The notes beneath the pieces were generated by a model that searched no databases, had not been told where the DNA came from, and saw only the letters and a list, made by a program, of their open reading frames with translations. DNA of 64,000 nt from a virus. Position numbers and translations under genes: made by a program. The DNA lies in the IMG/VR virus record IMGVR_UViG_3300025012_000029, positions 62,001-126,000 of that record; one strand, given 5' to 3'. Each line of letters opens with the position of its first letter. The stretch's first letter is position 1. Shown here piece after piece: positions 1 through 8,223 of this stretch.

Positions 1-1367
1 GTAGCCTCAAGGATGTTGGCAACTTCTGGTCCACAAACCATAAAGTTGGCACCACCACGTAGAGTCTTGCGATGAATTTGTGCCGAAATTTCATTGACTG
101 TTTCCATCAAGCTTTCATACCACTCAGAGATATTGCCAGTAAAGTCAGCACCAAGTAAATTCTCGTTGCTGCCATTGGTAATCGGAAGACCAGTGTATCG
201 GTCAACAAATTTACCAGGGCGTCTGCTCCAGTATCCAACTCCACCTGTAGCACCCTTAATCAAATCTTCAAGAATTTCTTGATCGATTTCAAGAGCGATG
301 TGCTCAGAAAGAAGTGAAGTCAATTCAACTTCGGCATCCAAGTTTTGATAAGCTTGAATGTCTTGTTGAAGTTCTGGAGTCCACTTTGCCTTGAGTTTCT
401 TTGTTTCTGCTGTAATATTAATGGAATTAACTTTAATATCAATTTCAGGAATATTTGGATTATTCTCAAATCCCCAAACCGTAGTTCCAACAATCGAACC
501 CAAAGCTCCACCAGCAACACGGTTGTCAGTGATTGGGAATGTTGTTGTAATTGCTGGTGCCCATGCTCCACCAAGAGCAACTGTTGATTCGGAAGCAGTT
601 GCTGCCAAAACAAACATTAGATTTCCTGGATTGGTTGGATCAACAACTGTCAAACGTCGATGAACCCGCCCCGGTGCAGGAGTTGGAACTGCTGCAACAA
701 GATTCTTCATGTCAATTTGAGTCAACGCAGAAATTGGCGTAGTTGCGATTGCGACGTTCGATCCAGAAAGATCGGCATCGTAACGAACAAGTCTGTCACC
801 AAGCGTTGTATAAGCTGCTGTACCAGTGTAAAGTCCTGATCCGGCAGTTCCAGATGCTACAAGTGTAAATGTTGCTGAAACAGAACCTGTTGGAGACGAA
901 TAGCCATTTGAAAGATTATAGAAACCTTTTTCAATGCTAGCTCCAGTAAGGCTAACGCCACCAGTCAATTGATTGGCAACAACGCCACCACCATAAACTG
1001 ATTCATTGGCAACATGTCCAAGTCGGGTTCTGTCGTGTTCAAAATCGAGGAAGAAGATAAGTCCTGTTGGTAGGTTCATTGGTTGAACCGAAACAAGATC
1101 GTTAGCAATCAATCCACCGAAAACACGTCGAACTAGTGGAAATGCTACAGCGGCAAAGCCTTCGACATCTCCACCTGACATTGTGGAAGCTTCTTTAAGA
1201 AGTTCCTTTGCTTGATTTTCAAGCAATAAAGCAATATTATTTACAGTGCGATCAGACTTGAGTCCTTCCAAAAGTCCTGTTTCGCGCCATTTGGCAACCA
1301 TCGCAGCACCTTCTTTTTGAAGATCACGTTGCGCGACGCCCTCTGTTAATCTTTGTACGATACTCAT
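1..1367 (-). CDS. Major capsid protein, T4 gp23-like (C-terminus cut by window edge)
   Basis: This gene encodes the capsid shell protein, which would assemble around the scaffold encoded just upstream and then be matured by the prohead protease. I translated it by hand from the ATG at 1367, which has a strong GGAG site. The frame is open for 455 codons to the left edge, so the stop lies outside the window. It begins MSIVQRLTEG. Around residues 320-345 it carries the gp23-family stretch KLKAKWTPELQQD followed by LDAEVEL and IALEIDQEIL, which is the basis of the call. The middle (about residues 130-280) is Gly/Ser/Thr/Ala-rich and probably corresponds to the inserted surface domain of gp23-type proteins. 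The family has the HK97 fold, which is known for the family and not seen here. Placement directly after a gp22-like scaffold gene matches the T4 order. Confidence 0.93.
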   Translation of the reverse strand, partial: MSIVQRLTEGVAQRDLQKEGAAMVAKWRETGLLEGLKSDRTVNNIALLLENQAKELLKEASTMSGGDVEGFAAVAFPLVRRVFGGLIANDLVSVQPMNLPTGLIFFLDFEHDRTRLGHVANESVYGGGVVANQLTGGVSLTGASIEKGFYNLSNGYSSPTGSVSATFTLVASGTAGSGLYTGTAAYTTLGDRLVRYDADLSGSNVAIATTPISALTQIDMKNLVAAVPTPAPGRVHRRLTVVDPTNPGNLMFVLAATASESTVALGGAWAPAITTTFPITDNRVAGGALGSIVGTTVWGFENNPNIPEIDIKVNSINITAETKKLKAKWTPELQQDIQAYQNLDAEVELTSLLSEHIALEIDQEILEDLIKGATGGVGYWSRRPGKFVDRYTGLPITNGSNENLLGADFTGNISEWYESLMETVNEISAQIHRKTLRGGANFMVCGPEVANILEA

Positions 1368-1388
1368 AAAATTATTCTCCTTGAATAG

Positions 1389-2726
1389 TTATTGTTTTTT
1401 TGAAATTCCAGCTAATATCTGCATTCTTTCCTTTTGTGGATTAATGCTTTCTGTAAGTGATTCCCTCGGTCTAATAGAATTGAAATTATTTTTACTAATT
1501 GCTTCATTTAGTGTTTTAGGCAATGGACGACCATCAACCTTAGACGTAAATGATTTAAACAATGTTTCAAAAACAACTTTCACTTCGTTAACAGAGTTAA
1601 TCTTTGAAATAGCTTCGACAATTTTTTGTTTTTGTCGCTCATTCAAGGAGACGCTTTCCAAAACACGATTTTTATACATTAATTGTGCATTTTGTATATT
1701 GAGTTCTTCGAGTTTCTTCGAAGCACCCATAGCAATACCTTTAATCTTATTATATTCAAGAATAATGGATTTTACTTGCTTTTTAAGAGATTGGTTTTGT
1801 TCCTGTAATGCCTCAACAGCTTTTTTTAGTTCGGCATTTTCTTCTGCAACTTCTGTATCTTGAACGTGAGCCAATTCAATTTCTCCAGATTGAATTCTTT
1901 CTGCATCAGTTGCGTGTCCTGGATGTCCATGAGGAACTGTATGAACATCTACTTGTAGCATTTCCATTAAATCATTTAATGATTCTTCTGAAAGTTCTTC
2001 CATATCGCTATCAACTTCTTCAGCTAAACCGGCCGTGGGTTGTTCAATTGGATTTTCATCTTCGGGACTAGCTGTATCTTCAGTTCCAGCAGAACTTTGT
2101 AATTGAGAAATAAGAGATTCTAGTTCCTGTTTTTCTTCAGGAACATTAATCTTTCCTACTGTTGATTCTAGTTGATTAATTGCGCTATCCAATAGACTTC
2201 TTGGCACAGGTTTTCCGGCATATGCCAATGAACCAACTTTATAAACTGGATCTCCCATTCCCATATGATACATATGTAATTCAGGTCCCAATTGAGCTGG
2301 AATCTCTACTCCATCGGAATCTTCTTCCATAAACATTCCATCTTCTTCCATTGTAGGAGCAAGAGGATCGCCCATTTGTCCAGGGAGTCCACCTAATTCG
2401 TCTCCACCCGAACTCATTTGAGAGAGTTCGTCGAAATCAATTTCAATTTCTTCTTCGTCTTCTGGACATGGGCAAGTAGATTCCCCATCAGTGGCAGCCA
2501 ATGTTAAATCTTTTGCCAGAGGATCTTCTGTTGGCGGCATGCCCATAGAGTCTCCACCAAGCGGATCTGCTAATGCTAAATCTTCATCATCCTGCTCTAA
2601 CAAAGATTCTACTGCTTCCTTAATTTGAGGAGCATACCTTTCAAGAACCATTAGTTCAGCATTTTTAAGTGCTGCCTCTTTTAAAGCCACTGCATCTAGG
2701 ATTGCCTGATCGAGCATAGAACTCAT
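1389..2726 (-). CDS. Prohead core scaffold protein, T4 gp22-like
   Basis: This is the likely internal scaffold on which the capsid shell assembles and which the prohead protease later digests. The 445-residue product is very acidic in its first half, with runs of Glu and Asp around residues 45-150 and a CPCPEDEEE patch. Its second half (about 290-400) is a Lys/Glu/Gln-rich predicted coiled coil. Composition, length and position immediately upstream of the gp23-like capsid gene fit gp22-type core proteins. No catalytic motif is visible. The ATG at 2726 has an AGGAG site. The call rests on synteny and composition more than on sequence motifs, because scaffolds diverge quickly. Confidence 0.78.
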   Translation of the reverse strand: MSSMLDQAILDAVALKEAALKNAELMVLERYAPQIKEAVESLLEQDDEDLALADPLGGDSMGMPPTEDPLAKDLTLAATDGESTCPCPEDEEEIEIDFDELSQMSSGGDELGGLPGQMGDPLAPTMEEDGMFMEEDSDGVEIPAQLGPELHMYHMGMGDPVYKVGSLAYAGKPVPRSLLDSAINQLESTVGKINVPEEKQELESLISQLQSSAGTEDTASPEDENPIEQPTAGLAEEVDSDMEELSEESLNDLMEMLQVDVHTVPHGHPGHATDAERIQSGEIELAHVQDTEVAEENAELKKAVEALQEQNQSLKKQVKSIILEYNKIKGIAMGASKKLEELNIQNAQLMYKNRVLESVSLNERQKQKIVEAISKINSVNEVKVVFETLFKSFTSKVDGRPLPKTLNEAISKNNFNSIRPRESLTESINPQKERMQILAGISKKQ

Positions 2727-2770
2727 TGTAATAAACTCCTAACGTAAAAACGTATAGATATAATCATAGT

Positions 2771-2778
2771 TAAATAGT
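2771..2778 (-). promoter_or_regulatory. Degenerate copy of the intergenic ACTATTTAT motif
   Basis: Minus-strand ACTATTTAA lies in the 82-nt gap before the scaffold gene, about 45 nt from its start codon. It matches eight of nine bases of a motif found at four other gene junctions. A promoter role is inferred only. Confidence 0.3.
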
Positions 2779-2808
2779 ATGTTTTATTACAAAAAGGAAA
2801 ATTTTAGG

Positions 2809-3087
2809 TCAAACCTTTCGAAAACACCATTGGTTAATGTCCAAACCATACTTTTCTGGTCCATTTATATTTAATCCATGAGTGTTGGCTATATAATTGA
2901 CTCTTTCTAAAAATAATTGTCGTCCTTTTTTGAAGTCTTCTATTAATCTGTCCTTTTCAATATTTGCTTGTGATAATTGAATTTCTAGATCAGCTAATCT
3001 AACTTTTAGTGCCAAAAGATTTCCATCTATTTCCGTTAATTGAGATACCTCTTCTTCATTTAAAAGGATTTGTTCTTCTAATTCCAT
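2809..3087 (-). CDS. Small coiled-coil protein, unknown function
   Basis: I do not recognise this 92-residue protein. Residues 1-60 are a Glu/Leu/Lys-rich helix with a heptad-like pattern (LLALKVRLADLEIQL), so a coiled coil is likely. The C-terminus is more basic and aromatic. The ATG at 3087 follows an AGAGGT-type site. It lies between a fibre-like block and the scaffold gene in the same transcription unit, so it may be a small virion or assembly protein, but nothing in the sequence proves this. Confidence 0.65.
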   Translation of the reverse strand: MELEEQILLNEEEVSQLTEIDGNLLALKVRLADLEIQLSQANIEKDRLIEDFKKGRQLFLERVNYIANTHGLNINGPEKYGLDINQWCFRKV

Positions 3088-3100
3088 ATTGACCTCTTTC

Positions 3101-3337
3101 TTATACTATTCCTTCTTGTGTATTAATTGCTGCTTCAACCGCTTCCCACATCTGTTCTATTGTGTCTGCAGCTTGAACAGTTATACGTAAAGCACCATAT
3201 TTCACGAATGAGGGTTCGTCAATTGATGAAACTCCATATGAAACATCTACAGTGGCAGGAAAATCCAAAGGAAGTGCTTCTGTCAGATTCATACTAATTG
3301 TAATAGAACCAGATATAATTTGTTTTGTAATTGCCAT
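3101..3337 (-). CDS. Small hypothetical protein, possible virion component
   Basis: This 78-residue protein is not recognised. It is acidic, with alternating polar and hydrophobic residues suggesting beta strands (about residues 5-55) and a final helix around WEAVEAAINTQEG. The start at 3337 has a good AGAGGA site. It sits 13 nt ahead of the coiled-coil gene and 18 nt after the YadA-head-like fibre gene, so it is probably co-transcribed with virion genes. Confidence 0.62.
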   Translation of the reverse strand: MAITKQIISGSITISMNLTEALPLDFPATVDVSYGVSSIDEPSFVKYGALRITVQAADTIEQMWEAVEAAINTQEGIV

Positions 3338-3355
3338 ATGTTTATCCTCTCATAT

Positions 3356-5101
3356 TCAAGTAGATTTTATTTCCAATCCTCCAAGCCCTTCCCAATGTTT
3401 TATTGCGTCTGGATCTTTCCTGGTTCCAACAACTAGCACATTGTATTTTCCAACAGAATCCGCCTGAATAATTAAGCTTGTATAGTCATCGTTTATTTTA
3501 CCAAATGCTTTTCCAAAATGTCCGTCTGCATTAACCCATACCTGTACATTTTCATTTAAATACTTAAAATAATCTGGCAATTCGACAACCGTCATCAAAT
3601 AATCTTTTACTATAGCTGAAAATCTATAAAGATTGTCTCCTCTCGTTGGAGACTCTACGAAACTATGACGAAGTTTTGTTCCACTTTTTTCTGGAACGGG
3701 GTTATTTATTAAAAAAGAACCAGCGGTTTTGCTTAGAGAACCTGAAACATGTAAATTAGTCCTAAACATGCTTCCGCTGGCAGCCAATTCGAGCGCACTA
3801 GTCAATGCATTCAAGGAAGCGCCAGAAGAACCAGACGGAGATACTTGGAAATGTATATTTCCTTGTCCTGTGCCAGTTGATTTTCCAGAAGCAATTATCA
3901 TTTTCCCGCCATCAACATTAGAACCAGAAGCATTGGTGGCGTGATATATTACCGTTCCAGGAGAAGCTGCAATTTCTCCCTGTCCAATGTAAACATCCGT
4001 TATCGTTGACGTAGAACTTCCAACAATAAATTGTGAAGAAGAAACAGAAGTTGCCTGATTTCCTAAAACAATAGAATTCGACGCCGAGACGTTTGTAAAT
4101 GCTCCAATAACGATACTGTTCGAGCCAGATAGCTGACCAGTTCTGCCAATCAGAATAGCACGGTCTCCATCAATAGTAGAGGTTGCTCCAATTGTGATGG
4201 AACCGCTTCCGCCACCTTTGTGTAAAGCAGTTTGTCCAATTGTAATTCCTGCCAAGCCTCCAATACAAGCCGCGGAATGTCCAAAAACTATATTAGTTCC
4301 GCCGCCGCCAACAGTTGTTACGGCAAAATGTCCTATGGCAATATCGTTTGCTCTAACTGTAGCTGACGAATTTCCGATGGAAATACACGTTGATCCTTGT
4401 GCCTGAGCAAAATCTCCAATCGCAATACAACTCGCCGCAACTGCACGTGCTCCTTCGCCGACGGCAACGTTTCCAAGAGAAGTCGCTTCCGAAGACTCTC
4501 CTATGGCAACAGTATTCGTAGCCGAACCAGTAGCTAGCTTACCAATAACAGTACTATCGACGCCAGACGCAAGAGCATTTCTGCCTATACAAACAGAACC
4601 AATTCCAATTGTCCCATGTGACCCAGAACCTAACAAAGTTGACGTTTCGTCTGCTTTTAAGATTATGTTGCCATCAGAACCAGAAAACGTAATCGAACCA
4701 GAACTAGATATCGTTATAATTGGTTGCAATTTTATAACAACTGGATCAGGATAGGTCCCAGACAAGTCTCCACCAGCAGGACCCGACGGGGCTCCACCGC
4801 TACCAGTTGCAGCAGTAATCGTTACTGTTCCATTTGAACCAGTCGCAAGAGTTATGTTTGTTCCAGCAATGAGGTAATCAGAGCCATCAAAAACTTTTTG
4901 TATAGAGCCTGTTAAACCACTGCCAGCAATAAAATTTCCAGTTATGGCAGTTGTTCCAGATATCTGAATATTTGATCCACTTATGATTATTCTATTAGAT
5001 GTTTCCCAATACGGTTCCGATGATGAACTGTTGGCAATAATGGTATATCCATGAGAGCCAGACTCGGTAGATAATTGTTTTAACCTAGTTTTGCCAGTCA
5101 T
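3356..5101 (-). CDS. Fibre protein with YadA-like head repeats and a phage fibre C-terminal domain
   Basis: This is a likely adsorption fibre of 581 residues. The N-terminal third is Gly/Ser/Thr-rich beta-repeat sequence typical of phage fibres. From about residue 155 to 370 there is a run of roughly 14-residue repeats with cores such as NTVAIGESS, CIAIGDFAQA, CISIGNSS and NSIVIGAFT. This is the hallmark of the left-handed beta-roll heads of YadA-type trimeric adhesins. The C-terminal 130 residues (from SGSLSKTAGSFLI, with PVPEKSGTKLRHSF and a tryptophan-containing end) resemble the distal domain of many tail fibres of T4-like marine phages. The start at 5101 has a TAGGA site. Trimerisation and host binding are inferred from these folds, and the receptor is unknown. 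Confidence 0.8.
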   Translation of the reverse strand: MTGKTRLKQLSTESGSHGYTIIANSSSSEPYWETSNRIIISGSNIQISGTTAITGNFIAGSGLTGSIQKVFDGSDYLIAGTNITLATGSNGTVTITAATGSGGAPSGPAGGDLSGTYPDPVVIKLQPIITISSSGSITFSGSDGNIILKADETSTLLGSGSHGTIGIGSVCIGRNALASGVDSTVIGKLATGSATNTVAIGESSEATSLGNVAVGEGARAVAASCIAIGDFAQAQGSTCISIGNSSATVRANDIAIGHFAVTTVGGGGTNIVFGHSAACIGGLAGITIGQTALHKGGGSGSITIGATSTIDGDRAILIGRTGQLSGSNSIVIGAFTNVSASNSIVLGNQATSVSSSQFIVGSSTSTITDVYIGQGEIAASPGTVIYHATNASGSNVDGGKMIIASGKSTGTGQGNIHFQVSPSGSSGASLNALTSALELAASGSMFRTNLHVSGSLSKTAGSFLINNPVPEKSGTKLRHSFVESPTRGDNLYRFSAIVKDYLMTVVELPDYFKYLNENVQVWVNADGHFGKAFGKINDDYTSLIIQADSVGKYNVLVVGTRKDPDAIKHWEGLGGLEIKST

Positions 5102-5133
5102 TATGAAAAATTCCTAAATTATAATTAGGCAAA

Positions 5134-5691
5134 TTAGACTTTTATTTCAAGCCACGCTCCGTATATGAGAACCGCGTGTTTATTTTTTTTCATTATGTCT
5201 ATTGTTACTCTGAACAGTTCATTTCTCAATAAAAGAGATTCGTCCAATGTAAAATATGCTCTTTCTTTTTTTCCTGTCCTACCAACAATCTCAGATGTTT
5301 TTCCTAAATGAAGTTCTGACGGATCACCACAACCATAATTGACGCGAAAATCAAATTTGGCATTCTTATCTGCCTCGTATTCGATAACGACATTAAATTG
5401 TTTCTCTCCCCATGATCTTGGAATTGGCACTGGAAGATATTTTACATAACAATGTCCAAATCCTTCTTCATCAACATTTCTTTTTCCTGCTATTTTAATC
5501 CCACCCAAAAGAATATCATCGTAACTCCACCAAGAAGCGCCATCGCATAACTGAATTGGCATTAATAAAGCTGTTGCCGGATCTTCAACTCCTTGAAGTT
5601 GTTTTGCTGCAATTTTTCTTTTAGTAGGAAAAGACGAAGGGGGGATTGCCCCCCCTTCTGTTATTTGTAAAACCGCCTGAAATTCGCCCAT
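5134..5691 (-). CDS. Hypothetical beta-rich protein in the fibre locus
   Basis: I do not recognise this 185-residue protein. It contains aromatic-rich beta-strand patterns (CDGASWWSYDD, residues 48-58; FDFRVNYGCG, near 114) and ends in YGAWLEIKV, as beta-sandwich domains often do. No signal peptide or membrane segment is visible. It lies between two fibre genes with small gaps, so it may be a fibre accessory, a receptor-binding tip or a baseplate attachment protein. The ATG at 5691 lacks an obvious ribosome binding site. Confidence 0.6.
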   Translation of the reverse strand: MGEFQAVLQITEGGAIPPSSFPTKRKIAAKQLQGVEDPATALLMPIQLCDGASWWSYDDILLGGIKIAGKRNVDEEGFGHCYVKYLPVPIPRSWGEKQFNVVIEYEADKNAKFDFRVNYGCGDPSELHLGKTSEIVGRTGKKERAYFTLDESLLLRNELFRVTIDIMKKNKHAVLIYGAWLEIKV

Positions 5692-5714
5692 ACACTATAT
5701 AGGCGCATCATTCA

Positions 5715-6902
5715 TTAAGTTGCGCTGAAGTAATAAACTAGCAATTCATCGTTGGTAGCAAGATCAACTGCGGTTCCTGTTCCAGCAAGCCATGTAATGG
5801 TCGCTCCAGAAATCGTGTAATCAAATCCTGAACCTTGACGTTGTAGCAAACCATTCAAATAAACATGAAGATTGCTCGAAGTAATTGGTGTTCCGGCAAA
5901 AGATGGCAAACCAGAGTCAGCAGTTACTGAGGCAGTAATTGCTACATTTTCATAACGAGCAAGATCGCGAACGTGAGTATGATCTGCACGAGCAAGTGCA
6001 TTGGATGAACCTTCCGCATTTGCTGAAGCAAGTCCTACTGCTGTTGCTGTAAATACCGCATGAACGTGATCACCGCGAGATGCCGAAGGTGAAGTTCCAA
6101 GTGAAGCGGCAACACCAGCACTTACTGCTGATACTGAACCAGAGAAATAAGAAACTTCTACATTGTCGGCAAGAACAATAATACCTGGTCCGGCACCAAC
6201 ATCAAGTATGTTTCCAGTCTTTGTGAGACCTTGACCAGCCGTGATAGCTCCCGTTCCAGTGAATTGCGTAAATGTAAGAGAAGTTGTTCCAAGTGTAATT
6301 GGATTATCTGTATTTAGAACCCAACCTTGATCTCCATTTGTTGTTCCTTCTTCAACAAACATTGCCATACCGGCAGTAACTTCAACATCAGCATCAGCAT
6401 CCGTTGCTCTAGTCCACGCACCAGCAGCAATAACATAGATACCATTTTGAGATCCCGATGTTTGATTCTTTACAAGAACGCGATCTCCTATGGATGCTGA
6501 AACGCTGTCAATTTGTTGAGAACCAGTAAGAGCAATTGAGCTTGTAGTTGCTAAACGAACACTATTTTTCCAATCAAGACCATTAGCTAGTGAATCTACA
6601 TATGATTTTGAAGTCGCATCTCCAGCTAAAGTGGGAGTACCCAAATTGGTAAGCTTAAATCCGCCGATCGATTGATCGGCAGTGAATGCTTGTCCACCAT
6701 CAGCTTGAATAACCGCTTCTTCGAGTTTGGTTAGTGCTATCGAAGCAGTTGTAAATTTTGTGCCTACAGTTGTAAAATTAAAATAGTCAGTTTGAATTTT
6801 CGCACGGCCGGCGGAATCTGCACTAAGAACGTTATCGGTTAAATTCGCGGTAGCGACACCATCTGATCCGGTTGCTATCTGTTTTCCTTTCAAAAAACTC
6901 AT
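5715..6902 (-). CDS. Tail fibre protein
   Basis: This 395-residue fibre has recognisable phage-fibre modules. Residues 75-105 (GGFKLTNLGTPTLAGDATSKSY) form the trimerising motif common in tail fibres. Residues 110-215 carry the module with GDRVLVKNQT, NGIYVIA and AWTRATDAD, found in many collar or fibre proteins. Residues 275-315 contain SRGDHVHA and RADHTHV, metal-binding HxH-type fibre motifs. The last 70 residues (LHVYLNGLLQRQG to DELLVYYFS) form a beta-domain also present in the proteins at 10220-13531 and 28428-28826. It has a strong AAGGAG site. An inverted-repeat array immediately upstream is listed separately and may regulate it. Confidence 0.83.
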   Translation of the reverse strand: MSFLKGKQIATGSDGVATANLTDNVLSADSAGRAKIQTDYFNFTTVGTKFTTASIALTKLEEAVIQADGGQAFTADQSIGGFKLTNLGTPTLAGDATSKSYVDSLANGLDWKNSVRLATTSSIALTGSQQIDSVSASIGDRVLVKNQTSGSQNGIYVIAAGAWTRATDADADVEVTAGMAMFVEEGTTNGDQGWVLNTDNPITLGTTSLTFTQFTGTGAITAGQGLTKTGNILDVGAGPGIIVLADNVEVSYFSGSVSAVSAGVAASLGTSPSASRGDHVHAVFTATAVGLASANAEGSSNALARADHTHVRDLARYENVAITASVTADSGLPSFAGTPITSSNLHVYLNGLLQRQGSGFDYTISGATITWLAGTGTAVDLATNDELLVYYFSAT

Positions 6903-6916
6903 ATATATATTCTCCT

Positions 6917-6956
6917 TATGCTAAAGCAAATTATTTTTATAATAAACTTTAGCATA
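6917..6956 (-). promoter_or_regulatory. 10-bp perfect inverted repeat directly upstream of a fibre gene RBS
   Basis: TATGCTAAAG (6917-6926) and CTTTAGCATA (6947-6956) are perfect complements separated by 20 nt of AT-rich sequence. On the minus-strand transcript the hairpin ends right at the AAGGAG site of the fibre gene, so it could gate translation. Its upstream arm can instead pair with a third copy at 6960-6966. Confidence 0.5.
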
Positions 6957-6968
6957 CCTGCTAAAGCT
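6944..6968 (-). terminator. Terminator-like hairpin upstream of a fibre gene, alternative to the adjacent hairpin
   Basis: On the minus strand, AGCTTTAGC and GCTAAAGTTT pair over about 9 bp around a 6-nt loop (AGGTAT) and are followed by TTTATTAT, a U-rich tract. This looks like a weak factor-independent terminator after the peptidase gene. It shares an arm with the hairpin at 6917-6956, so the two structures exclude each other. Confidence 0.45.
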
Positions 6969-6974
6969 ATTGAT

Positions 6975-7005
6975 AAGTAGTTTTATTGTTATAAAAAAGC
7001 TACTT
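6975..7005 (-). terminator. Possible weak hairpin at the end of the peptidase gene
   Basis: AAGTAG (6975-6980) pairs with CTACTT (7000-7005), extended by TTTT/AAAA after one bulge. It overlaps the stop codon of the peptidase gene. The stem is AT-rich and lacks a clean U-tract, so a terminator role is tentative. Confidence 0.28.
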
Positions 7006-7500
7006 TAATCTTATAAAATTTTTTCCTAACCTGCAGCGCTCAATTAAATCCTGTGGAGTTGTTCTTTCTGGATCTAAGTCCATCCATTCTTCAATCAATT
7101 TCTCGTGATCGACATGGCAAACGAACTCACTACAAACTAATGCTATTGGAGACGCTAAAGGATTTTTCATTTTTTTCCTAAACCATCTCCACATAATAAG
7201 TATTATTGCATATCCTAGCAAACCGACATAATCATATCTTTCACCTAAATGTTCGCAGGCATGTTTTATCCCATCGGACATGTTGGGAACAAATTCATAT
7301 TCTTCGACAACATAATTATTTGTCATCCATTTATCTCTTGGACTAATTTGTACACCACCCATCGTAGAATGTATTAATACTGGCACTCCATATATCTCCA
7401 GTCCAATGGCAACATGACTTGATTCGCTCTTTGTAAACTTCTTTATTAGCCACGAAACTAAAGACCATGTTTTACCTGTAGTAAAAACTAAAGTAATCAT
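7000..7500 (-). CDS. Permuted papain-like (NlpC/P60-type, YiiX/DUF830-like) cysteine peptidase or amidase
   Basis: This 166-residue protein has the layout of circularly permuted papain-fold enzymes. An N-terminal segment ends in SSHVAIGL, giving a candidate catalytic His29. Residues 86-97 read GERYDYVGLLGY, a pattern typical of the family. LVCSEFVCHV supplies a candidate nucleophile Cys123. Members cleave amide or thioester bonds in peptidoglycan peptides, lipids or proteins; the substrate here cannot be read from the sequence. A hydrophobic stretch at about 93-107 could touch a membrane. Its gene overlaps the next upstream gene by 4 nt (ATGA) and lies inside the fibre cluster. A cell-wall role during adsorption, or lysis, is therefore possible. 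The fold call is fairly secure and the role is inferred. Confidence 0.72.
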   Translation of the reverse strand: MITLVFTTGKTWSLVSWLIKKFTKSESSHVAIGLEIYGVPVLIHSTMGGVQISPRDKWMTNNYVVEEYEFVPNMSDGIKHACEHLGERYDYVGLLGYAIILIMWRWFRKKMKNPLASPIALVCSEFVCHVDHEKLIEEWMDLDPERTTPQDLIERCRLGKNFIRLK

Positions 7501-8222
7501 ATCGATGTATCCCTCCTAAAACAAAGCAACCATGCTGCTACATCTCCCGCTCCATCGCTTTGTTTATCAATTTTCATTACCATTTTCCAATTTGGATGTA
7601 TCCATTCAACTTTATATACATCAATATCTAGTACTCCCGTTTGATGCCCAAGAGGAATTTTCATAAGGAAGGCTACTTTTATTTCCGCAGTTATCAAGTT
7701 CCATCTAGCAGAACCTGGAGAAGCTGACATGGAAATGACTCCAGTATTATGATTTACGTCCCAATAGCCAGTTGAATCGTCAGATGGAACTGGGACGGCT
7801 TTTGCCAAATCTACGTCGTGCGCTCCAGAAATTGCTGGAATTATTATGTTAAACCCTTGTCCTGTGTCGATTGAATTGCAATTGCCCTCGCCAGAATCGT
7901 TTACACTCACATACGTAGATGACAAAACGGCATAAAAAGTAACAGAGTCGTCAAAACTCCAATTGTCAACTGGTTTAAATATTACTTGTCCGTCATGAAT
8001 TTCTGTTGGCGAATTAAATGAAAATTCTACAGTTTTTTCTCCTCTTGAATCTCCAGCAGACCAAGATAAATGAAACTTATTGCCAGCGCCTTTTATAGAA
8101 CCAGAATCACCAACGCCAGTGAACCAAGTTTTAAAACCATCCGTGGAGGGAGAAGTAACAACAAGTTGTTTACCGTCCTCTTCAAGAGCAGGTAGCAAAA
8201 TTCCAGGCATTATTGAAGTCAT
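7497..8222 (-). CDS. Hypothetical protein of the fibre locus
   Basis: I do not recognise this 241-residue protein. It is rich in Gly, Ser, Asp and Trp with strand-like alternation (KFHLSWSAGDSRGEK, WNLITAEIKVAFLMK), suggesting one or two beta-sandwich domains. A region near residues 115-165 (GQGFNIIIPAISGAHDVDL, then STGYWDVNHNTGVI) resembles carbohydrate-binding or jelly-roll folds in composition only. It is translationally coupled to the downstream peptidase (4-nt overlap) and 2 nt from the upstream gene. The two may act together at the tail tip, but this is inference from context. Confidence 0.6.
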   Translation of the reverse strand: MTSIMPGILLPALEEDGKQLVVTSPSTDGFKTWFTGVGDSGSIKGAGNKFHLSWSAGDSRGEKTVEFSFNSPTEIHDGQVIFKPVDNWSFDDSVTFYAVLSSTYVSVNDSGEGNCNSIDTGQGFNIIIPAISGAHDVDLAKAVPVPSDDSTGYWDVNHNTGVISMSASPGSARWNLITAEIKVAFLMKIPLGHQTGVLDIDVYKVEWIHPNWKMVMKIDKQSDGAGDVAAWLLCFRRDTSI

Positions 8223-8223
8223 A

